Shown: positions 49,567 through 61,800 of the stretch, in pieces
Layout of the letters: each line of letters begins with the position of its first letter
How positions within the stretch are numbered: the first letter of the stretch is position 1
From: Lentinus brumalis
Lineage: Eukaryota > Basidiomycota > Agaricomycetes > Polyporales > Polyporaceae
Length of the DNA stretch: 64,000 nt
Direction of reading: 5' to 3'
Assembly (NCBI GenBank): GCA_001792895.1
Contig: MARA01000004.1
Coordinates: 744,001-808,000 of the forward strand
Position numbers and translations under genes: made by a program
The notes under the pieces: model-generated
Seen by the model: only the letters and a program-made list of their open reading frames with translations
The model's database searches: none
Told to the model about the DNA's origin: nothing

Positions 49567-51628
49567 ATAGATGTGATGGAAGTTAACATACTCTGTAAGT
49601 TACTGTAGCTGTAGAGAAGGATCGTGCACAACTACACGACATCACCGTCCACCGATATTTTCAGGTGTACATCGTTGCCACACAGTGGGTTCTCCCTCAC
49701 AGTATGACTCAGGACGATGCTGCCTGCTGTTCATGTCTCTGAATTTACCGGGCTCGAAATTCTGTGCGCAGCATCCTTGTCTTCGACCATGACGACGGTA
49801 CGTGTTCCTTCTCGAGTCGACCGCGAGATTGCTGCGTCCTCCGTCGCACCGTTCCCAGCTTGTTATCTCTACTCTCCACTCACCTCCTCACCCATCGACG
49901 GGACGTATGGGCGGTCTCGTGCGGTAGGTCAGCACCGAAAGCGTGCAAAACTAGAGAGTAGACCGAGAGTGGACAGACGTCAAGCTTGGAGAACGAATCA
50001 AGGACATCATGACACAGCAGCAGGCTTACCATTACTTTATCTGCCGGCGAGGCGATTGCGTGCATGGCAGGTCCTATCAGTAAGTAGCCTTGAATTTCTC
50101 GTGCCAGGCTGCAAATTAAATCACTCTGCGTGTATAGTACAATCCGGTAGGCTCGGTCTCAGACTGTGGTGGTCGTGCTTGTATGCAACATGTCTGAGAT
50201 GAATGGTGCGTACATCGCGGATGGAGCTACCGGACATCGCAAAATTGAGGGTAGTCTGAGAGCAGGCTGTCGTGGGATACCGAGGATGAACGCCAATGAT
50301 AGCACACGCGAGTGGTATGACAGTGCATGATCGTCTCAGTCTGCAGGCGCCGAGGACGACCATACACTTTCTGGTGCTACGACGTACGACAATTGTGCGA
50401 TAGCGCATGGCATGTCGATACATGGATGACAGTACTAGTGTTTTAAATACCTGTTTGGCGAGTTCGGCGAGGGGGGATGAGCAGCACTCAGGGATGACGT
50501 CAGGCATTCTGTGGATGATGTCACGCGTCTCTGGACGGCGCGCTACTTAAAACTCGTTCACGCTGTTTCTGCTGGCCTCGCTCCTTGTCCTCTTACCACC
50601 ACCATCAACTCTGGAGCTCTACCCATCGTCGCGCCCTCCGCTATGCGGCCTGCCCCGCACTCGGACTCAGACTCGTCTCGGACGCGGAGGTCTACGCCGA
50701 CGGAGGTGCGCGGTATGCGAAGGTACGTCTCTCTTCGCTTGATACCAAAAATGACCGCATATATGCGCTCTGCTGATGAGTCGTATGGCTCTATATACAG
50801 CGTAGGCTACTCAGAGATCAGAAGCAGATGCGTACGCCTCATAGTTTGTGATTACATGCGCATATATTGACCCGAGAGCGCGTCTGCGCTCCGTTCTCAC
50901 TCACCTGTGCATCACGGTGAGTCCCATATTTGTCCATTTGTATCGTGTAGTCTCTTGGTTCGCTTTCCGTGTTGCCCGCTCGCCCTTCGATACCGTGTTC
51001 CCTGAATGTATTAGGTAGTTGCCATCAATACCCTGGATCTGATTCGAAAGACTTGGTGTGATTGAAGAACCGAGGTTACACTAAGCATGAGCTGACCCGA
51101 TGTATGCTATCATTCGGGTGGGTCGTACGATCGCACGCTCGCGTCTGTATGACGGTGTGCTATCGGACTGCCTGCGGCGTACGATCGTTGCATACCGGGT
51201 GTGATATGCATGGTGTACTCAGACAGTACCACTACCATACAACATATGTGTATATGGGTACGATCATGGCATATAAGTATTGTAGTGTACTCTCAGACCC
51301 GCGCATAATTTAGTGATGGCCGAACGAGCTCGGAGATGGCTTGGGGGCGTCAGGGCTGTTCCCAAGTGCGACGACTGGTAGCTGGTGGTGGCGCAACAAG
51401 CCTGGTCGTGCGATGAGCCCAAGCGCCCAGGGCGCCAGGGGCAAGACGAAGGCGAGGAGGAGGAGGACATGGTACGACGCGCGCGCAATCAAAATAATAC
51501 CCGAACCTCGTCTCATCCCCGTTTTTCCTATATTATACCCACTTTTCTCGCTTGTCCACAAGCCGCTCCTTCTCCTCCTACCACACCCCGCAAAACCGCA
51601 ACTCGACGCCCCGAACGACATACCCGTC
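49567..51628. other. long interval without a recognised gene
   Basis: About 2.06 kb between NAD(P)H-hydrate dehydratase and ERG13, both on the plus strand. Short frames (for example 49717-50202 plus, 50507-50121 minus, 51062-51313 plus) have no recognisable motif. A TGACGTCA palindrome lies at 50495-50502 and AT-rich sequence at 51240-51300. A long ERG13 promoter with an undetected non-coding RNA or small gene is possible. Confidence 0.4.
51529..51537 (+). promoter_or_regulatory. TATA-like element upstream of ERG13
   Basis: The sequence tatattata lies 92 bp upstream of the ERG13 start codon and is followed by a CT-rich stretch (51540-51600), a common arrangement before transcription starts in strongly expressed fungal genes. 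Confidence 0.35.
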
Positions 51629-53411
51629 ATGACTGTCCCCCTGAATGCATCCACCAGCCAGGACGTCGAGGCGCCCCCTCGCCCCAAGGACGTCGGTATC
51701 CTCGCGATGGAGATGTACTTCCCCCAGCGTGTACGTGTTTCCACGCGCGGAGTCCCAGAGCGGCCGCGGCGGCATATCCTGACTATCAGACACACAGTGC
51801 ATCTCGGAGGAGGAGCTCGAGGTGTTCGACAACGTGCCCAAGGGCAAGTACACCATCGGTCTCGGCCAGAAGTTCATGGCTTGCTGCGACGACCGCGAGG
51901 ACATCAACTCCTTTGCACTCACCGGTACGTTCTCTCCTGCTACGCTCTTCCCCGCTCCTGCACCTCATCCTCCCCGTCTAGTCGTGACGAGTCTCGTCGA
52001 GAAGTACAACATCGACCCCAAGACCATTGGCCGCATCGATGTTGGCACCGAGACGATTATCGACAAGTCAAAATCGACCAAGACCCACCTCATGGACTAC
52101 TTCGCCGAGGCGGGCAACACCGACATCGAGGGTGTCGACTCCAAGAACGCGTGCTACGGCTCGACCGCCGCGCTCTTCAACGCCGTGAACTGGATCGAGT
52201 CGGCGTCCTGGGACGGCCGGAACGCGATCGTTGTGGGCGGTGACATCGCTATCTACGCGGAAGGCAGCGGACGTCCTACTGGTGGTGCTGGTGCTTTCGC
52301 GATGCTGATCGGGCCCAATGCTCCTCTTGCCGTCGAGCGTGAGTATCTTCATCTGCCGAATGTTGGATGGGTTGTGGAACGTTGAGTGCAAGAGAGACTC
52401 GACGGAGCGCTGATGTCGAAGTGCGGTCTTCCTCGCGTTCCCTTCCACGGTACTCCGGCTTCCATATACGACTTCTGCCTCTCATCGGCCATCTTTGAAA
52501 CTGGACACTGACTATCACCTTTGCAGCGGTCCACGGCTCGTACATGGCCAACACGTACGATTTCTACAAGCCCAAGCTCGACTCGGAGTACCCCGAGGTC
52601 GACGGCCCCGTCTCGATCACGGCGTACGTCTCCGCCATCGACGCGTCCTACAACGCCTTCCGCAACAAGCACACGAGGGCGCGGAAGGCTGCCGGCCACT
52701 CGGGCCCCGCGTTCTCGCTCGCGGACGTCGACTACCCCGTCTTCCATTCGCCGTACGGCAAGATGGTGCAGAAGGCGCACGCGCGCCTCGTCTACAACGA
52801 CTTCCTCGCGAACCCCGACGCGCCCAAGTACGCGAACGTGCCCGAGCGCGAGGCGTGGCTCGCGCAGTCGCACAAGGCGTCGCTGACGGACAAGACCCTC
52901 GAGAAGACGTTCATGGCGTTCGCGAAGGCGGACTTTGAGAACACCGTCGAGAAGGGCATGCTCTGCGCGCGCCGCTGCGGGAACATGTACACCGCGTCGC
53001 TCTACGGCGGCCTCGCGTCGCTGCTGTCGAGCGTCGAGCCCGCAGAGCTCCGCGGGAAGCGCATCAGCATGTTCGCGTTCGGCTCGGGGCTCGCGAGCTC
53101 GTTCTTCACGATCAAGGTCAAGGGCGACATCAGCGAGATCCGGGAGAAGCTCGACCTCGTCCGCCGGTTGGAGAGCATGAAGGTCGTCCCGTGCCAGACC
53201 TACGTCGACGCACTCGAGGTGAGCTCGTGGTTGCGTCGCGCTTCGCGGCATTTTCACTGACCATCGTCCCACGCAGCTCCGCCACAAGGGCCACAACGCG
53301 GTGTCGTACGTGCCCGAGGGCGCGCTCGAGAACATCTGGCCCGGCGGCTGGTACCTCGAGAGCATCGACAGCAAATACCGCCGCAAGTACGCGCGCCTCC
53401 CGAAGGCGTAG
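51629..53411 (+). CDS. ERG13: hydroxymethylglutaryl-CoA synthase (HMGS)
   Basis: Condenses acetyl-CoA and acetoacetyl-CoA to HMG-CoA in the mevalonate/sterol pathway. The start 51629 gives [19 protein letters not shown] and [15 protein letters not shown]. After an intron: [60 protein letters not shown] and the active-site block [20 protein letters not shown] with its nucleophilic Cys. Next come [19 protein letters not shown], then [40 protein letters not shown] (catalytic His), [20 protein letters not shown] and [19 protein letters not shown]. The last exon ends with [20 protein letters not shown] at 53411. Four introns. Codon use is strongly C/G-ending, consistent with high expression. Length is normal for fungal cytosolic HMGS. 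Confidence 0.97.
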
Positions 53412-54060
53412 ATCGCCCTTTGTGTGGTTCGGTTCCGTTGCTTGCTGTGCTGTCGTGCTGTCGCATCTATATCCTCATCTTTCACTTCTCTCATCGCACG
53501 TCCGGCGCATATACACCTAATCGCATACCATTAGTCTTACGGGGCAGTCGGTGGGGCGGGCGTTGGGAAGGCTTGCTTAGAGGTTCTTTTTATGTGTTAT
53601 GAACGATGTGCATGTATGATTAATTCACGATACACTCCTAGACGAGTCGGGAAACACGCTGTTCGACTGCCACGCACGAGGACCGAGGCGAGCAGCATGG
53701 TGGGTAAGCGAATATGAATATTGTGGGTTGCAGCTCGGGTTGCGGAACCTCGTCATTGCGGCATCAATCGTACGCTCTGTCGTGCTGAATGTTGACGTCC
53801 ACGATATCTGACAGTCTGCAATACTTGCGCAGAGCAAGTGGCGTACGCATCCCCTGCGAATACAGCCCACGCACCATGAGGTCGGGCGTGGTATTCCCTC
53901 CGATGAACGTCTCCAGTACTACTTGATAAATCAGCCTCCTGGTCCGCGCGCCGCTCTGTCCATCCCGCTGCACCGAGATGAAGTACAAGGAGCGCGTGAT
54001 GCGACTGAATACAAAGCGGGATAGAGCATACAGTGGCACGGTGTCGCTTCGGGTATCTGC
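53412..54060. other. intergenic, convergent 3' ends, with an exon-like ORF
   Basis: About 650 bp between the stops of ERG13 and the peroxiredoxin-like gene. A minus-strand frame at 54039-53764 (91 codons) has a protein-like translation (RLIYQVVLETFIGGNTTPDL) but begins with a non-ATG codon and lacks a convincing partner exon. It could be an alternative 3' exon of the peroxiredoxin-like gene, or chance. Confidence 0.35.
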
Positions 54061-55111
54061 TCACGGATAGGCGACACCAGCTTCCTTCATGAGGTCTTCC
54101 ACCTCGACATCTAAGTGAGATGGGAGGATATGTTCGGTGAACGGTGCGTCTGAGATGCAGTGGTCACTTACGGTCTTCCGTGTGTCGCATGCGCCAAGCG
54201 TACGTACAGGTCTCGCCTGAAACGACGCAATGGAGGGAAGAACTTAGCTCGCGGCGCCGTCCAGCGAAAAGCATACTTACCTGGACCGAAGATGAAGTCG
54301 CCGCCGTTCTGGGAGACCGGGCCCTGCTTCCCGACGAGCAGCGGGTTCTTCAGGGGCCCTTGCTGCATGGGCTCGTATTTAGCCAGGTTCGAACGTGCTG
54401 TTGGAGGCGATGCAGTTATGTACGGACCCAGATACTCTTCAGGACGTTCCCGATGTAGCTCCTGCCAAGGTAGCTGCGCTTCTCTTCTCCGGCGGGCGTC
54501 ATGTCCAGATTCTGGACGAGGCCGAAGGTGTTGTACAGCCCACGCGAGGGATCGGCGTACATGGGGCCCTTGAAGTCAGTGGTCTCTGCAAAGCGGTCAG
54601 CCGATACGGTGGCAGCGGAGTCCACAGTGCAGCTCACCGCAGTAGTTCTTGATAGGCTGCCAATCGCCGCATCCTATTATCACGAGGCGAGCGTTGGCAG
54701 CGTCCAGGGCGTCCTGGCGGACCGAGGCGAGCTGCATAACATATTGCTGTTGCCCTCACGATGAGCACATATCAGACTCCCACAGGAGGGTGCAGTACTT
54801 GACAGCTCTGTGCGCACAAACGGGAAACCGTTAGTCCATGTATCTTGGCCCTAGGTATGTGCACATGAAACGCACACCGCAAAAGAAGTGACCTGTCGAG
54901 GGCGGGGTCAGGGAACGAGGCGGAAGTGGGTAAGCGGTCACAGCAAGCGCCACAGGGAGGATACAGCCTCACGGATGAAGACGACTATGGTTTTCTGGTC
55001 TTTGATGATGCTCCCAAACGAGACCTCCTTTCCTGAGTCATCGAAGACATTGAGAGCAGCCGCCTTTGCGATGAGCTCGGGCGACGGGAGGGCGGTGTGC
55101 TCCGCGGCCAT
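54061..55111 (-). CDS. peroxiredoxin-like protein (AhpC/TSA, AAED1/PRXL2C type)
   Basis: Thioredoxin-fold protein of the AhpC/TSA antioxidant group resembling AAED1/PRXL2C. The start ATG (55111) opens MAAEHTALPSPELIAKAAAL, then NVFDDSGKEVSFGSIIKDQK and TIVVFIRHFFCG, where the Cys lies at the place of the usual redox centre. The next exon fragments are short and their junctions near 54800-54900 are uncertain, so the second Cys of a CxxC motif cannot be confirmed. The gene continues with QLASVRQDALDAANARLVII, GCGDWQPIKNYC, TTDFKGPMYADPSRGLYNTF, GLVQNLDMTPAGEEKRSYLG, GPLKNPLLVGKQGPVSQNGG, DFIFGP and a C-terminus DHVEVEDLMKEAGVAYP with the stop at 54061-54063. The middle and end match the family well. 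Confidence 0.8.
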
Positions 55112-55282
55112 GGTGGGAGCGCGATCGAGAGACGCCCGCCGCGACCAAGGATGCGGTGACGTCCATGGTGCTTACGTAAGGGAAAGGCTGTCTCCTCCCA
55201 AGACAATCATCGTCGCCAACAAGTTCGTTCTTAAGAGGGCGCGTCTACCCCGCACCCTATCCTCCTCCCCGTCTCTGCCACC
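55112..55282. promoter_or_regulatory. shared 5' region between peroxiredoxin-like gene and Ca2+/H+ exchanger
   Basis: 171 bp separate the divergent start codons, the second shortest of the shared 5' regions in the window. No named motif was identified. Confidence 0.45.
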
Positions 55283-57580
55283 ATGTCCGCCGTGACCGAC
55301 CGCACGCCTCTCCTTGAAAACGGCAACGGCGCGCAGCCCCCGAAGCCCTTCTTCGCCCGTCTGAAAGACAACCTCAGCACCCACGGCCAGCCCTCCTGGC
55401 TCGCGTCCTACAAGTTCTTCTTCTTTGGCTCCTATCTCAACGTCCTCCTCCTCTTCGTCCCTCTCAGCTTCTTCTCGCACTTCTTGAACTGGGATGCTGC
55501 CCTCGTGTTCGCCTTCAGCTTCATTGCCATCATGCCCCTGGCTGCGGTGCGTCGCGTCAAGGGTGGTTCTGCTGTGCTGTACGCGTTATTGACGCGACGC
55601 GTGTAGTTACTGGGTACCGCAACGGATCAGCTCTCCATGAAGCTCGGACAGACTCTGTCTGGACTCTTGAACGCGTCGTTCGGGAATGCGGTTGAGATCA
55701 TCGTCGGCATTGCCGCTCTCCTCCAAGGTTCGCAGCGTCATACATGACCGCCACACCTGTCTGCTCACCCTATCCTCAGGCGAGCTCCGTATCGTGCAGA
55801 CCTCTGTACGTGGAGTCGCATGCGAACTGATGCGGTCATACTCACCATGACGCAGCTTCTCGGCTCTATTCTGTCCAACATCCTTCTCGTTTTGGGATGC
55901 TCCTTCCTCGCAGGTATGTGGCGCGCCACCGCTCCCCATCCAGCCGTGTCCTTGTTGCGAGGGTCTGAATATCTCTTAGGTGGCCTGAAGTTCCCCGAGA
56001 GCAACTTCCAAGTAACTGCGGCGCAAGCGTGAGTACCTCGCGCTTTACCTCCTAGCACCGCCTACATGCTAACGCCTTCTAATGGAACGTCTAGCTCGAG
56101 CTCGGTACGTGTATTTGCATTGCTCCCGGACCCACCTCGGGCTTTGGCCCGTCCGGACGCGTCTATTCATCATCGATGCTGACCACCTTCACAGCTCATG
56201 ACCCTTGCATGCATCAGTACGTCGCATCGCCTTGAACCATCTGCACGGGAAGCTGACAGCTGCGTTGACTTCCGCCGTATCGTGCTGTGTTCGTTTCGCA
56301 TGTTTCCCGCGACGCTCATGTGGTACCTTGTGGGATTGTGGTAACACCATGCAGCCCTCGTCATTCCCGCCGCATACCACAGCGCCAAGTCGCACTCTGG
56401 TGGCCTCGGGGACGAAGTTGGCACCGTTATCAACGGCACAATCAAGGCGGCTGTCGACAGCACCATAGACACGGGTCTTGGTGGTCTCGATGCGGATGGA
56501 GCCCACGGCCTGAAGATCATCTCGCGTGGAACCGCCATCCTTTTGCTGTTCGTCTACGTCGTATACCTCATCTTCCAGGTGCGTGCGACGTGCGCATGTG
56601 GCTGGGCAGTTATGCTAACTCCACGCACACACACAGCTCAAGACGCACGCATACCTGTACGTCGCCGAGGCACAAGCCGATGAGGAAACCGAGGAGCCTG
56701 AGATGAACACCTTGGCTGCTGGCTCTGGGTACGCAGTTTCCAACACACCCTACGATTTTGAGTCTAAGCGCACGTACGTCATAGGCTGCTCCTGGTCACA
56801 ATCATCACCTCCTTCTGCGCAGACTATCGTACGTGTTTACTTGACATGATGTCTCCGTCATGCATTGGACCTAACCGTGCCGTAGTTGTCGGATCCATCG
56901 AGGAGACCGCGGAGCGGTACTCGATTCCCAAGCCTTTCATTGGTCTGATCCTCCTCCCGATCGTGGTGAGTATATGCCGGTCAACATGTTCGGCCGTGTA
57001 TCTTCGGATGCTCGGATGAGTATTGACAAAGATTTGTGCCCACAGGCGAACGCCGCTGAGCATGTCACATCGGTCTGGATGGCGATGAAGAACAAGATGG
57101 AGCTCACCATCGGCATTTGCGTTGGTAGCTCGATCGTGAGTCTCCCGGACTTCATGTCGTATTTCCATGCTCATTGGCGTTATTCAGCAAATCGCCGCCT
57201 TCGTTGTGCCCCTGCTCGTCATCGTCGGCTGGATAACAGGCCATGATCTTACTCTGTTCTTTGCTGACTTCGAGGTACGGGATGAGCTTGGTCTCTCTTT
57301 GCCAAAGGAGAAGTCTGACCAACTGTGTTCCTTGCAGACCATCGTGCTCTTCGTGTCTGTTCTCCTTGTGAACTTCCTCATCCAGTACGTACATATGTGA
57401 CCCTTCCTCGTGCTGCGAGCGCGCTGACACGATGCACGTAGGGACGGCAAGTCGAACTACATGGAGGGCCTGATGTTGGTCACCCTCTACCTCGTCATCG
57501 CTCTCGCCTGTGAGTGCAATTCCCATGTCTTTCTTGATCGTCGACATGCTCATTCTTCCCCTATAGTTTGGGTATCGTAA
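55283..57580 (+). CDS. vcx1: vacuolar Ca2+/H+ exchanger (VCX1/CAX family)
   Basis: Cation/H+ antiporter that loads Ca2+ into the vacuole. The start 55283 gives MSAVTDRTPLLENGNGAQPP and a cytosolic tail. Eleven or so membrane helices follow in many small exons. The first alpha repeat is LGQTLSGLLNASFGNAVEII (GNAVE motif), then GELRIVQTS, LGSILSNILLVLGCSFLAGG, FPESNFQVTAAQA and ISRGTAILLLFVYVVYLIFQ. An acidic loop (AEAQADEETEEPEMNTLAAG) precedes the second half. The second alpha repeat is FIGLILLPIVANAAEHVTSV, with Ala where many CAX proteins have the Gly of GNAxE. LTIGICVGSSIQIAAFVVPL and LMLVTLYLVIALAFWVS complete the protein at 57580. About twelve introns; the final one places a four-residue exon ending. 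Confidence 0.95.
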
Positions 57581-58816
57581 AACGGTTGTATGCTGTCAAA
57601 CACGCGCCTGCACACCCCGCTGCGACACCCCCACCTCCGCACGCGCAGCATCAGTAAACCGTCGACTTTACCCCTGCCCTCTGCCCATATATCCGGTCGC
57701 CATGCTCCACGCGACCCGCGCCCTTCCCACCCGAATCTTTCCTTCCGGACGCTATCTCGCTCCGTGCTCTGCTTATCTTCCTCTCTGTCCCGTTTCCTCT
57801 CTCTCCATCCTGTTCCCTCGTATACTGTACACCACCCCGGGCGGCCAGAGAGGGGCGACGACGACGCTCGCCGGACCCCTCCTTGTCACTCGGCTTAGTT
57901 AGAAGGTATTGGTATTAGGTTCTGTCAGGCTCAGGTCAGGCTGGCTCTTTGCTCGAGTGTCGAATACACGGTTAGTTGCATTCCGTTCCGTTCTTGCTTA
58001 CGGTCATTCCGTTCCGTTCTGTTCCGTTCTTGCTTACGGTCTCTGTCTGTTTACTTACCGGCTTCGCTCGCGTATACATGTCGTATCAAATCTCCGTGTC
58101 GATTCAAGCCAGGGTCGTGTTCCTTCGGAATGCCCACGAAACTCAAGGCTTGAAATGGCGACTGTATCTCGGATAGCGAACGCGTCCAAAATGCATCGTA
58201 TCGGAGAAGCTAGAAAGTGTGGTCTTCGCAAGCTATGGGTTGTCGTATCCACCTACCTAGTGCGCGGCTGTTGCGACGGTCCGTCCGAGTCTCTATCCCC
58301 ACCGGAATCCGACAGGTCAGTAATGGGTACCAAGGAGAGCAAGATGCCCCGAGGGAGACACAACAGAATAGTATGAGTGAACAAGACAAAAAGGCAGCGC
58401 TACATTGATTGATGTCGGGATGCTCGCAGTCCTACAGTAAGAGTCCATCCGCATCTGTTCCACACATACACCAACACCCACTCCCCACTCCCTTCCTACC
58501 ACGTAGTCTAAGTACAAGGAAGACTTGCGGAGGAGCCGGTCCACAAACATGCAAGCCACCCCACCCCGCCCATCCACCCGATCGATCGATCGTTCCAACG
58601 AGACCTCTACGCCCTAGCACGAATTCACCATGATACAACACCACTATACGAACACACCCCCGTATTTCACCTAGAAGCCGATGCTGGGAAACCTGTATGT
58701 GCCATAATGCGAGGGAGTCCAAAATACTGCGTTTTGGTATGCGACGACGCCGACGACGACGGAGAGTGGATGAGCAGAAGAAGTGTGTATAGAAGGAATC
58801 CGCGAACGACACCGAA
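57581..58816. other. intergenic, convergent 3' ends, with short repeats
   Basis: About 1.24 kb between the stops of the Ca2+/H+ exchanger and DOA1. It is pyrimidine-rich at 57600-57840. It has a direct repeat at 57979-58040 and a short gatc run (58576-58590). No gene was recognised. Confidence 0.45.
57979..58040. repeat. two-copy direct repeat with internal pentamer slippage
   Basis: The block beginning cattccgttccgttc and ending ttgcttacggt occurs at 57979-58004 and again at 58005-58040. The second copy is longer by a duplicated ttccgttctg-type segment, as expected for slippage. Confidence 0.8.
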
Positions 58817-61800
58817 TCACAAAAGCGCGGCGACCTCTTTTGAGACGTCTCTGACTCGCGATTCTGTGAACGTGGTGGGAAGTATTGAGAGCACCTGTCG
58901 AGCCGTCGCCTGCTGCTCGGCGGAGAGCGGACGGGACTGCTCCTTGGCGGCGAAGACCTGTCACGGATTGGATCAGCGGGGAGCGGCGCAGATGACGAGA
59001 ACGCGGAACTTACGATGTCTCCGAGTGCGACCAGGGCCCGGTACGCCGCCTCGCCTTCTGTCTTCTCAGACTGCAGGATCTGCGAAGAGTGTGTGAATGA
59101 GCCATTTTCGCTTTCTGTGCATGCGCATGATCGCACCTCGAGCACCAAACCGACCAGACGATCCCGGACAGCTGATGACAGATTTTCCCTGAGTCCGGTG
59201 CATGACACGCTGAAGCGCGGTCAGTAAATCGCTTCAGATCGATGACAACCGGGATAGCGAGTAGCTTACTTGAAGAGAATAGTCGCCAGCGACACGCGGA
59301 GAGAGTTGGTGAGAACGGGGTACGGTATACCGCCAAGGGTGTCGAGGATCTATGCACGGGATTAGTACGCCTGTCCGTCATCATTGCGAAGTGAAGGATT
59401 GAGACGCACCTCCTGCGCCCACGCGCCGTCCGTCAACGTCGTCCCATCCTGGAACACGTTCGCAAGTGAACGGAACAGGAACAGCAGGTTGGTTTCACGC
59501 GACTTCGGAAGCGGTGTTGACCACGGGTCGTGCCATCCCGCGCCCTTGAAAAGAGCGGCGAAGAATCGCGCACGGAGTGCGGGATCAAGGTAAGCTGTAG
59601 GGCAGAACGCAAGGACCAAGCGACTCAAATCCATGACTGTGATTCGCGCGCCCGATTAGCGACATGATGGCTCATGACGAGCAGCGTACGCACGAGGGAA
59701 GAGTTGTGATTGGGGCCACCGCTCGAGCAGTTGTATGATAGCATCGATGTGATTGTGGGTGAGCTTCTTGGAAGGAGGATCCAGCGGGTGCGATACTGCT
59801 TGCGTGAGGTATGTAAACGTCTCTTCGATCAGGTTCAGCTCCTGCGGGTACATCGCGAGATACCCAGTAGACTGCGCGTGTGCAGTTTCGTCAGTTTCGT
59901 CCGGCTGCAGCGAAACGAATATCAGCGCGTACAATTTCGTTCCGCAGAGCCTGGTCAAATTGGTACAGCTTGGCTTGCATTGCGGAGACGTGTGCTTGGC
60001 GGAATGATAGTGGTGTGCGCTGTATAGGCATCAGAAATGTCGGTAGCTCCGCGTGTGCGAACACATACCACAGGAATCACATTCCCTAGCGTCGGCTTCG
60101 CTGGCTGCGGGGATGTTACAGGCGAAGTGGCGTTGCTGGCTGTGTAGCGCGACACCCCCGTCCAGGGGTCGCCGCCAGTTGACACCGGCGGTGTCGCAGG
60201 TGGTGGTGGTGACGTCGCTGCTGAACCGCGGTAACGAGATGCACCTAGAAAGACCAGTCCATATGCGTGATGATGAGGGAGAGCATCCAACTCTGACCTG
60301 TGAAGGGATCTGAATAATCTGCTCCACTAGGGGCGGACGCCGCTGGGGCAGCCTGGTATCTTGAAGCGCCTATAATATGGCAGCTTCAGCATTCAGCATA
60401 GCAGCCCTAGGCTCGAAGGATTGATCACGGACCAGTGTAAGGGTCGGAGAACTGGGTGCTACTCCCAATAGTCGCACCAGCAGTGTTCTTCTCGATGAAC
60501 CGGACGACTTCGTCCAGGTAGCTCAGAGGTAGGTCATTGGCCTCCAGGAACCTCTGCGCGGCCGTGTACGGGTTCTCTGGGATGCAACATGAGGTTACCA
60601 CAAAATGTGCTGCACGATCGGTATTCTCACCGTTGGCGTTGTATGGGAGCTTCAACGGGGGGACGCCTTCCTGTACGTCGACGTCAAAGACGTAGTCGTA
60701 CTCCCTGCCCTTGTACAGCTGTTTCCTGCCAGAGCCAACAGCATCTACGACGTCGCCGATCTTCTGCCACGTTCCCGTTGCGCTGTCCCACTATGCTTGT
60801 CAAAGTCTGTTAGAAACCGACGAATACCTATGAGGGGCGCGATAGCGTACCTGGTGCGCCTCTACGTTATCGTCACGTCTGATCATCTTGACTTCGCCAG
60901 CCTTCTTCCCTGCATACTTGTTAGCATGTGATCCCGCGCCCGGTTGCACCCGGCGCACCTGGTTGCGTCAATGCCTCCGGACCTGGGAGATCGGACTTCT
61001 TGACGTCTCCAACCTGGTCCTTTGGGAGCGCTTGCGCAGCAACAGCATCATCGAATGCTTTCTGCTCCTCGGCGGATGCCCATCGCTCCTCCGACGCACT
61101 GAAAACGCGCACTACCTTGTCACTGCAGCCGGTCACGATGTCGCCATTTGGCATCGTTGAGACGCTCCAGACCGATATTCCTGGATGGACAATGGACTGG
61201 GCACACTCGCCATCTGTATCGGGCGCCGGACATAATCAACCAATGTCATGACGAGGCTTGGTAGGTAGAAGGCAGGCTAACCTCGCCAGATGCGGACCGT
61301 GCGGTCCTCGCCGGATGACACGATGTCGCCATTTGAGAGGACCGAAAGACTGTAAACAAAGTTCGTGTGTCCTGAAAGCGTATAGACGCAGTCGCCTTCC
61401 ATGGTCCAGATGCGGATTTCGCTGCCGGAAACGGGTCTAGACCTCTCCATGAGAGCCACAGCGGTGGGACGTACCTATCATTCGAACACGATGCGAAGCC
61501 GATGTCGGTGATCAAGGCCAGTCCTCGGACGGCCTGCGTGTGCCCCGGGTAGGTGCGGACGTTCTTGTGCTGCTTCCACAGCTTAATGGTGTTATCCGCC
61601 GAGCCTTCGTCGTTCTTCCGTCAAGGTTACGCTGGTGGGCATTGAGAGGAGTAACTGACCTGTCAGGAACTGGCCACCATCGATGGCCAGAACGGCCCAT
61701 ACGGCCTGCTGGTGGCCGACAAGGTCGTACAGAAGCTTGAAGTCCTTCCATACCTTTGCGGTGCTTTGGGGGCGTGAATGGCGGTACAACGCCACCAAGC

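Noticed and set aside
52349..53494. 381-codon minus-strand ORF
   Set aside because: It is the antisense shadow of the ERG13 coding exon, whose strong third-position C/G bias opens long reverse frames.
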